From the NCBI RefSeq assembly GCF_947179165.1, contig NC_077247.1, forward strand, positions 16,701,501-16,765,500: a DNA stretch of 64,000 nucleotides. The letters are read 5' to 3'. The stretch is from Solanum dulcamara. Lineage: Eukaryota > Streptophyta > Magnoliopsida > Solanales > Solanaceae. Position 1 is the stretch's first letter. Each line of letters starts with the position of its first letter. The position numbers and the translations under genes were made by a program. A model generated the notes under the pieces. The model worked only from the letters and a program-made list of their open reading frames with translations, was not told the DNA's origin and searched no databases. Of this stretch, positions 56,880-64,000 are shown one piece after another.

Positions 56880-59054
56880 TTTCATGCCTCGAAAGGGTAC
56901 CCTAGACGTGGCTGGCATGATAAGACCATTGCTGGTCCCCGAGTGAACCACTTAGTCTAATCACACATCCAGAAACTTAGCATAAGGTTCAACATAATTC
57001 AAAAGAAAAATAAGTCTAGTGGGCACTCAACTATCATGAGCAATGAAATAATATGCTAAAAATTACTCAAGCATTAAGGGACTCAATGTAACGTACTCAA
57101 TAATGAAATTTAGTTTTGAAAATAAGCTCTGGAACAAATCCCTCTAACTCAACTCTGAGTTTGTCTATGCAGCCTCTAACTCAATATTAGAGGTGTCAAG
57201 ACAAGTCCAAGGCTACCTCAACTAAAAAAATCAAAAGGAAAATGAATGAAAGAAATATAACTAAACTCCTTCGGATGCAAGGAGGCCTCACCAAAATTTG
57301 GACGGGGTTTAGTCTTCAATGGTGCACCTGCTGAGGACCTCTATCAACTATATATGCATCACAAAATGATACATACCAAATGGCGTCAGTACATGGAATG
57401 TACTGATAGGAAACTTACTCAAGATACTCAACTCAACTCATAGGACTCAACTCTGAAAATAGCTCAACTCAATAAAGCAAGAAGTAGAATAATATAATTC
57501 TCTAAATGATATGCAATAATGTATATAACTTAATATATGAAAGTATGATAATTTATTCTTTAGAGGTTCTCTAACTGACAACCATCACTTATGAGCTAGT
57601 GATGATGCAACGATTAAGAATTGTCGTTGCCGCAACCATCCAATACTTGCCTGATAAAAGGACACTCAACCTCATGGATCCAATATAAAAGTCCTCTTTT
57701 GGGACAAGAGAGGTTTGGCCTCTATCCTACGATGGCTATGTGGTTTATTGGCTCACCTCATATCGGTGCTCAATACTACTCCCAAAATATTCTATTATGC
57801 TCATATACATTAAGTGAGTAAAATACTCAAAATATTCATTTAGTCTCTTTTGGACTTAGCTCAAAACTCAAATCATCTCTTCTCTTTAAATTAGATATAA
57901 TTTCAGCTCAATGAATATATTTAAAACATAATTTCATCTCCTCAACTCAATCTCAAAATAGATTTTTTAATATAATAATGTTCAACTCATTTATACTTAA
58001 CATACCCATGCTCAAGATAATAATTAAGGGATTTCTCAAACCTATGCTCAAAATAATAATTAAGAGACTTCTGAAACTCAACACATGCTCAAATTCTTTC
58101 TCAATCTAAGATGAAAATAGTCATTTTTTAAACTTAGAATAATGCATAATTTAATTAATGCAAAATGTTCACAAATCTTTTTTTAAAACTCCATCAATGC
58201 ATAAATGTACAATGAAATCTCAATTAGAGTTCATATGGATACAAACATGAACCCACACGCTCAAAAGGCTCAATTCAAGAAACTCATCAAATAATATCAT
58301 AACACATGTGCAATAACATAAGGAAATTTATATACGAACTCAATCGGAATGAAAGATAATTCAAGAAATCGATTCATGTTTCTTTGAAACTCATTTCAAC
58401 TAAGAAAGCTGAAAATATAGGGCACGTGAATGAAATCAGTCCATGTTATGGGGGGCCTTACATAGAGGGGATGCAGATAGGACAATAAATCTTGCAAGAT
58501 ATTGCTTGAATCTTTTGAACCTTAGCCTCTTCTCCACTCCTAAGCCCTATCTCTTAAGTTAAATTAGCGTAAATGACTTAGGAATGCATTTAAAAACTCT
58601 TCAAGGTAAAAATGACCTATATCAGTCGTGGGTTAAGTATAGAAGGGGTGGAAAAAATACTGGATTACCCCTCCTTAAAATTAAAAACGGGTAGAAAAAT
58701 TGGCCTGTGGGGAACAAGTGCGCGATGCGGACTAGTACCCTCATAGTGCATTTTTTTTGAAATTTTTCTGATTGAATTCTAACTCCATAGAAAATTACCA
58801 AGATAAAATTAAGTCCAATTCCATCGTAGGTCCGCGATGCAGACCTGTCACCCACTTCTCTATTTTCATCGCTTCACTCCAAAAATTTATCTTTTGATCT
58901 GGTTAGCCTAAAATTTAGCCAAGACCATTTTCCCACAAAATTTTTCATCCTAGTCAATATTCTAGCCTCGGATTGACCAAAAAAGTTAAGAAAGATGTGT
59001 TGTGCAAATGCTCTTTAGTCTAGGGATATTTTGGTAATTTTATCGGGTGTAACA
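56880..59054 (-). mobile_element. El-9 5' LTR
   Basis: On the minus strand it starts TGTTACACCC at 59054 and ends with a decayed GAGGCATGAAA near 56880. U3 has GTCCGCATCGCGCAC (about 58710-58735) and GGTCTGCATCGCGGACC (about 58825-58850). The splice-donor GT that the 3' LTR keeps at 51248 is mutated here (CTCTATGTAAG near 58453). The 37-bp tandem duplication is present near 58010-58080. Confidence 0.9.
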
Positions 59055-59059
59055 TGAGC
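59055..59059. repeat. Right target-site duplication of El-9 (TGAGC)
   Basis: Directly follows the 5' LTR end (TGTAACA on the plus strand). It matches 49651-49655. Confidence 0.88.
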
Positions 59060-59578
59060 AATGAAATCAGCTCCTATCGACTCCACATCTCCCAAGGACT
59101 AGAGTTGATCCTGGCAAGTAATCATAAACTCCTAGGTGTCCTCCCCAATAGCTCCAGAAAATCTAGGTGGGGACATTCAGTGGAACACCCCTAACATCTT
59201 CAGCTCACGTAGAGACATTGTCCCATTGATTATAATGGGATGATAGGCAGCGAGGGATAGTGGCCTCTGAACCCTTGGAGCTGCTGGTGCAAGATGACCC
59301 TACTGAGTTGGTATGGATGGGTGGAAGCTGGGGCATGCTGCTGCATACCCCTCAATACTGTAAGAAGTTTCGTAATGGCCTCCTGCAACTTGGGAGCCAT
59401 AACTTGTGCGATTGGTGGCTGCGCTAGCCCCAGCCCCACCTACTGGTGATGAACAGGCTCTACCTAAGGCTCTACATCATGCTCTGGTGTCTTCTCCCTC
59501 TATTGGGCTGGTGTTGCATCCTAAGCACGACCTTGGGGTCGACCTCTACCCCTAGTTGGGCCTCTATCAGCAGTCCCC
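59060..59578 (-). pseudogene. Gag N-terminal part of El-8, separated by El-9
   Basis: Minus strand. An Arg-rich start (RGPTRGRGRPQGRA then a stop) is followed by 59439-59230 (PIAQVMAPKLQEAITKLLTVL) and capsid-like sequence that resumes at 49650. Removing El-9 and one TGAGC makes the gag text continuous. The N-terminal part matches 44636-44877 of El-7. The sequence is cut at 59578 against the LINE, before the start codon and 5' LTR. Confidence 0.8.
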
Positions 59579-60129
59579 CTTTTATTCTTTTATTCCACTA
59601 TGTATATTTACTGTCAGAGTACTTTAATTTAGTCAATGCACAATTATTTATAAATTTATTAAACTCTATTGCCTCAAGCTGGGTAAAATCTAATCCCCCT
59701 TCTTTCTATTTAGCATTCCTAATCACATTAAAATCGCTGCCAACCAACCAAGGTAAAGAAAATTCATCAGCTACCACCTCCAATTCTTCCCAAAGTTTCA
59801 TTTTCTCCATTACATCACATCTAGCATAAAATTATGTAAGCAATATTTCGACATTGTTTTTGGAAAACTTCATGGTCAAATATTTTATATTATCTGTTAT
59901 CACATCCCCCCGACCAATCATCATCCCGCATAATTCAAATATTTGATGAATAATTACAATAAGCATTCTTAATCTCCAACTTCCTTTCGTATTGTTCCAA
60001 ATTTTGTGGACCTTGAAATGGATCCATAAGAGATATAAAATTATATTTATGCCTTCTATTCAAGACAATTAACCTTCCAAGTGAGTTTTGAGAGTAATTG
60101 ACCTTGTATTTCAGAAGATACCTTCCCAA
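59579..60129 (-). pseudogene. LINE ORF2 endonuclease domain, truncated and decayed
   Basis: 60129-59935 contains NSLGRLIVLNRRHKYNFISLMDPFQ, matching the start of the AP-type endonuclease, where a Glu is usual in L-M-E-P. After frame breaks, the 59880-59600 part shows MEKMKLWEELEVVADEF, then WLVGSDFNVI (the G-D-F-N motif) and LDFTQLEAIEFNKFI. The endonuclease would nick target DNA. RT is absent because the element is cut at 59578. Confidence 0.75.
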
Positions 60130-60179
60130 TCATTGAGAAACATCTTCTAGCCTATCCTTACCTTACCACTCCTTATTTT

Positions 60180-61650
60180 CACTTGAAGAGGAAGTGATGG
60201 TACACATGATTTACTTTGGTTTGCACCACTCTCCAAATGCTTAATTTGTCAGGGGGATAAATCCCCATCTCTGACAATGTTCTGTATCTTCTCCCCCATA
60301 CCTTCATCTTCTTTTGTGTCTCTTCTTTGCTTATTTTCCTCCTCTGATATTTCTTGTAAGTCTGGACAACTTTTCCTTTCAATCCCGTTTTTTCCCCTGC
60401 TAGAGTATAGAATTACACTCTTCATATATTTTTTGTTGAACTTAATTATTTTCACCCACTTTGTTGCTAATCGTTGCATCATCCTCATTCACATTGTTTT
60501 CCTTTTTGTCTATCATTTGCGATTTCACTGGGTTTGGATTCTAATTTTTCTTCCTTGGATTTTCTGACCCTTCCTCATTACTATTTGTCCCATTGTTCTC
60601 TTCTATCTTCTCCTTCCCACCAAAAGTTTCCTCTACCCATTGTTTTATTTCCATCCATTTTATTTTTATCGGTTGTAGCTCTTGTATATCATCTTCCCCT
60701 CTGTCGTCTGCTAATGCCCTAATTTTTTTGTCAATGCTCATCTCATCCATTTCCTGCTGAGTAAGTTTTTTATTCCATACTTATTTAACTCTTTATTTTT
60801 TATTATCTTCTCCACCCTCCTTCGTTTTTATTCGTCCGCTCCTTGAATTGTTCTTGAACTTTATCACTTTGGTGCACTCAGCCTTTTTGATTTGGTCTTC
60901 CTCCCCATCCCGTGACACTTCAACCTTCTTGTTCTTTCCTTCAATTTCTCCTTCCTCCTTTGGGTAGAGTTTTTGATGTATCACATTGCATTTTTGTTCA
61001 TTAGGACCTTGGATTTTGAAGTTTTTAAAATATTTAGGGACATAGTCGTACTTTATTTTGATTCACTTTTCACAAATCTCTCCCAAATGCCTTCTAAGTC
61101 GCACATTGATTCTCTTTGGAAACTCTATTAATAAATCTACCTCAACCTTCACCCTAGCACAACTAGGTCACATTTGATTCTTTATTGCCAGATCCACTTG
61201 AAGGGGCTTGCCTACAACTGCTGCTAATAAAAATATTGCCTCTTTAACAAAGAAGTTGGGTGAAAGTGATGAAAAGGAGATCCATGCAATAGGTGTTGAG
61301 CTTTCTTACATAGGATCGAACATTGGGTTCCACTTTAGCATTCTCATTAGGTATGACCATCCTTTATGCATAAGGTAAAAATCCAATTTTGATAATATAT
61401 TGACATAGTCGTCCAAGCATGCAGCCCTGATCAAAACATGTCTATTGTCAACAACTCGACTTTGCATTCATTTTTCAATTCACATTGTTCTAAGTTCTCC
61501 CTGATGATCATTTGCTCTACTTCTTCGTCTTCCCAAATTATCCTAGGCTTACATGCATGTATGTAATGGGTTTCACTGGGATCTCATTTTCTTTATTTTG
61601 TTCCAAGCATAAACCCCAGTGGGGGCTTGACTGGGTGAACTGGTGGCCAT
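60180..61650 (-). pseudogene. LINE ORF1 (Gag-like, DUF4283-type), decayed
   Basis: Starts MATSSPSQAPTGVYAWNKIK at 61650. The middle region resembles the DUF4283 domain of plant LINE ORF1. The following zinc-knuckle region near 61060-61010 reads KYFKNFKIQGPNEQKC: the first two Cys and the His of a CCHC are Phe, Phe and Pro, and only the last Cys is left. 60984-60793, 60750-60541 and 60488-60249 form the acidic-basic, low-complexity C-terminal half, separated by frame breaks. ORF1 protein would bind LINE RNA. Identification rests on pattern recognition. Confidence 0.7.
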
Positions 61651-61740
61651 AGCAACCGAAGCAAGATCGGAGGTTATTAGGATTTAAGTCGGCGATGGTA
61701 CGGTTGAGAACTTTTTTTGGTGCAGTTGAATTTTTTTATT

Positions 61741-62017
61741 GACTAACACAAAAAATATATTTTTCGAATTTCCCCCAGTTTTCTATATATGAAAGGTGTT
61801 TTCTTTGTTTTTTTAACCAAATTTAGATCATTATCAAGATGACTTTTCATTTCACTTTTACACTAAACGTGACTACTCTTCCTTTATTCTTTAACATAGA
61901 AAATTAATTTCAAGATGGTATATTTAATTCCTTCAATTACTTTTAGGTGTTCAAAAAAGTGATAAATTTCAGTTTATTGTTATTCTCGTTACTCAAAAAG
62001 ATGTTGGGATCTATAAT
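61741..62017. other. AT-rich spacer, no feature recognised
   Basis: No coding sequence or clear repeat. It separates the LINE from the MITEs. Confidence 0.4.
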
Positions 62018-62536
62018 CACCCCCTCCGTTCCTATTTACTTGTCAAATATTTTTAAGAACAATATTTTTCTTCCTATTATACCTTCAATTTATTAATATT
62101 GAGTTAATGTTTTTGAAAAATGTAGTGACTAAATATGTTTAAAACTCTATCAATTAATAGGTGCCCCCTCTTTCCCATATTAGATGAACATCTTAATATA
62201 AATATTTATCTCATATTACTTGATCACTTTCTAAATCAGGATAGAATTAATTAATTTTTTCCTATTTTACCCCTGTAATTTATAATATAACCTTTGAAAG
62301 TTTAAAGAAATTTTAAAGACCCAAAATTTCTTTTTTCAAGAGGCTAATTAATATGAACAAAGGGCAAAATAGTAAAGTTAATTAATTTATTAATGATTTC
62401 TTAATCACCATGTAAAATAGAAAGTGTCCATCTAATATGGGACGGAGGGAGTAAATGGTAAACTTAGTATATCAATCATTGTTTTCTTAATAGATGTGTC
62501 AAGTGAAAATTTGATAAATAAAAAGGAACAGTGGAG
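62018..62536. mobile_element. Outer Stowaway-type MITE, interrupted by a second MITE
   Basis: The left end has CCCCTCCGTTCCTATTTACT and the right end, reverse-complemented, CTCCACTGTTCCTTTTTATT, an aged terminal inverted repeat of the Stowaway (mariner-type) class. TA follows the right end at 62537-62538. The left boundary is uncertain by a few bases. Without the inner insertion it would be about 225 bp. There is no coding capacity. Confidence 0.7.
62160..62451. mobile_element. Inner Stowaway-type MITE
   Basis: 292 bp. The right terminus, reverse-complemented, is CTCCCTCCGTCCCATATTAG, the classical Stowaway end. The left is GTGCCCCCTCTTTCCCATAT followed by TAGATG on both sides. TA duplications are at 62158-62159 and 62452-62453. 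It is inserted inside the outer MITE and is AT-rich internally. Confidence 0.85.
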
Positions 62537-62538
62537 TA

Positions 62539-63009
62539 TATCTTAGATTAATTATTTATCAAATGTGATTAGTTCCTTGTAGACTAATTATTGTTGCCGG
62601 GACTCAATTCAAGAATTGAGTTATCTTGAAGGTCTAGAATAATCTTTGAACTTCTTGATCCTTTCTTGATTTCATACTATTTTTTATTTTTCCGTTTATT
62701 TTAGTTTCTTTATATTTCTTTTTTGCTTGCACACGTTTCTTAATTTTTTCGGCAATCTTGAGTTTTCTTTATCAAATACTTGGATATCCTTAATGTGATT
62801 CTTATCACTATAACGTTTTACTTTTGAAATAGAGGGGATATATCCGAAATCAAGTCGGGATATTTAGCTTAATTAACACAAAACTAAAAATAAAAACTAT
62901 GTAGGAAATTATTGTATTATGATTAAAACAAAAGTTAAAGGATAATATGAACTTCTCTTATAGAAAAACAATGAAAGAATACAAGGTATGTTATGTTGTT
63001 GAAAGAAAT
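62539..63009 (-). other. 3' untranslated and downstream region of the clathrin-assembly gene
   Basis: AT-rich. On the minus strand AATAAA occurs at 62700-62695 and again at 62688-62683, about 310-325 bp after the stop, and could serve as polyadenylation signals. There is no competing feature. Confidence 0.4.
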
Positions 63010-64000
63010 CTAAAGAAGTGAGTGGTTTCCGTTTGGTGGAATTGAGGTATGTTGATAGGACAAGGGATCACCAAAAGGGTTTGCGGAAGCCATATATGGA
63101 ATTTGTTGAGCTTGATACTGACTATGTGATACCATCATCATATTTTGCTGTGGGAATTGGTGTTGTTGTTGTTGCATGAGTAGTTGTTGTTGTTGTTGCT
63201 GAGACATTATTGCCATTTGTACATTTGTTGGAGGTGCTATGCTGTTTGACATGGCAAAGGGATCGTGTTGATTGAATGGATTTTGGCCAGGGATTTCATA
63301 CCCGTATCCTCCTGCACTATAGCCAGCATTTTGCAGTTGTATTTGCCTCCTAGTTGCATCATCTTCATACAAGCTGTCAAGTAATAACTTGTCGAATCCC
63401 CCAGCCTGATTCATACAAGACCATAATGTGAAATAAGAAGTTGGAAAACCAAATATATATGATCAATAATTGATCTTCTAATCATGCATTTACGGACCAA
63501 CTTTTTATCTGATGCGACTTGACTGATGTTGTGGCTCGATGCAGTAACAAGAGCCAGTTCCCATCCTGATGTGCTACCAATTTCACTCAACTGATAACTT
63601 GCTGATGGATTTTCTTTGCCTATATATACAGCATTTTTAATACATCAATTTTTTAATAACTAAGGAAAAAATAATCAGCAGATCAAAAAGTTACCAGGTT
63701 GAATAATCGCAAGAGCAAATGCATTGTTTTCCTCTAATTCTGCAATTTTTGGATCCACTTGATTCAAACCCTACATGAAATTCATGCATCGATGAGAGTC
63801 ATATTTCAACGTAAAACCTCAAATAAAGCGAGTGAGCTTACCAACAAATCAACAGGCTCTTCAGTTGATATCATTGGTGGAGTTTCTTCTAATTTTTCAG
63901 GCTGAGGTTCCTCTTGCGCTTCAACCTCTTCTTCTTTATCATTTTCAACTTGCTCTTCCCTTTCTTCAAGGATAGGTTCTACAGGCTTTTTAAGTTCTTT
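63010..64000 (-). CDS. Putative clathrin assembly protein (ANTH-domain, AP180/CALM family), C-terminal exons, partial
   Basis: Four exons on the minus strand: 64000-63842 (continues beyond the window), 63770-63695, 63619-63498 and 63405-63010, with stop TAG at 63010-63012. The three introns (71, 75 and 92 bp) have GT-AG ends, and the 250 codons join in one open frame (phases 0, 1, 0). The protein reads an acidic Glu-rich linker, STEEPVDLL, GLNQVDPKIAELEENNAFAL, WELALVTASSHNISQ, AGGFDKLLLDSLYEDDATRR and a Gln/Met-rich tail. This matches the unstructured C-terminus of plant AP180/CALM-like adaptors. Visible peptide motifs are D-L-L (clathrin binding), D-P-F and two N-P-F (EH-domain binding). 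The membrane-binding ANTH domain lies outside the window. The role is cargo and clathrin recruitment in endocytosis. The gene looks intact, unlike everything else here. Assignment to a particular paralogue, for example the Arabidopsis At2g01600/At1g14910 group, is tentative. Confidence 0.88.

Larger units (their letters stand above)
49656..59054 (-). mobile_element. El-9: complete Ty3 retrotransposon, minus strand, nested in El-8 gag
   Basis: 9399 bp: 5' LTR 59054-56880, primer site, gag, protease, RT, RNase H, integrase with chromodomain-like tail, polypurine tract, 3' LTR 51841-49656, with TGAGC duplications on both sides. It is the only structurally complete single element in the window. 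In a sample of about 205 bases (from 50341 and 57567) the LTRs differ at about 19 sites, so roughly nine bases in ten agree and the insertion is old. RT and integrase active sites are mutated. Confidence 0.93.
59579..61740 (-). mobile_element. LINE (L1-type) relic with ORF1 and start of ORF2
   Basis: Minus-strand order: short 5' leader, ORF1 from 61650, inter-ORF gap, ORF2 endonuclease to 59579, where El-8 gag abruptly begins. The rest of ORF2 (RT, C-terminus) is missing. Domain content and order are those of plant L1-clade LINEs. The 5' end is approximate. All frames are broken. Confidence 0.8.

Noticed and set aside
1..64000. CRISPR arrays, bacterial operons, riboswitches, rRNA genes
   Set aside because: Nothing of the kind is visible. 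Introns, tRNA-Met primer sites, LINEs and MITEs show a plant nuclear genome.

Overview
This window is repeat-rich plant nuclear DNA. It contains no bacterial-style gene organisation. The evidence is a series of decayed Ty3 (gypsy) LTR retrotransposons of chromodomain (Tekay/Del-like) type with initiator-Met tRNA primer sites, two LINE relics, Stowaway-type MITEs, and one intron-containing host gene entering from the right edge. The LTR families and pol sequences look like those of Solanaceae (tomato, potato, pepper or eggplant group). I infer that from recognition and cannot name a species.

Layout from left to right. 1-735 is an inverted LTR fragment. 745-6538 is a plus-strand Ty3 relic (El-1: PR, RT, RNase H, IN, then its 3' LTR). 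6539-6991 is an inverted gag fragment and 7118-9413 is another 3' LTR (El-2). 9414-10775 is an older, unclassified repeat that resumes at 29985. Into it is inserted El-3 (10781-29984), a 19.2-kb compound element with the structure LTR-internal-LTR-internal-LTR, flanked by a perfect 5-bp target-site duplication. Next come a trinucleotide microsatellite (30817-31204), a 5'-truncated LINE tail (32631-33087), LTR fragments (33269-34808), a full LTR with primer site (El-5, 35019-37042), an inverted LTR plus pol 3' half (El-6, 37313-42228), and an LTR plus gag start (El-7, 42229-44880). El-8 is a minus-strand gag-pol relic (45396-49655 and 59060-59578). It is split by El-9 (49656-59054), a complete minus-strand element with both LTRs and matching TGAGC duplications. 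A minus-strand LINE (59579-61740) and a MITE nested in a MITE (62018-62536) lead into the 3' end of a clathrin-assembly (ANTH/AP180-CALM-like) gene on the minus strand (63010 to beyond 64000).

Every retroelement reading frame seen is broken by stops, frameshifts or lost catalytic residues, so no autonomous element is present. The only gene likely to be functional is the partial one at the right end. Its four visible exons join in one open frame with GT-AG introns.

The observations most worth a second look are four. First, the two internal regions of El-3 share at least nine identical nonsense codons and a frameshift, so the tandem arose from an element that was already dead. Second, all five integrase relics that can be read carry lysine at the position of the third catalytic residue, exactly DX35K instead of DX35E. 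Third, LTRs of several families carry a strong splice donor followed by a conserved block, and gag start codons lie directly after splice acceptors, which predicts a shared 5' leader intron. Fourth, the U3 region of each LTR family carries its own set of GC-rich, near-palindromic repeats. All identities and alignments were judged by eye.
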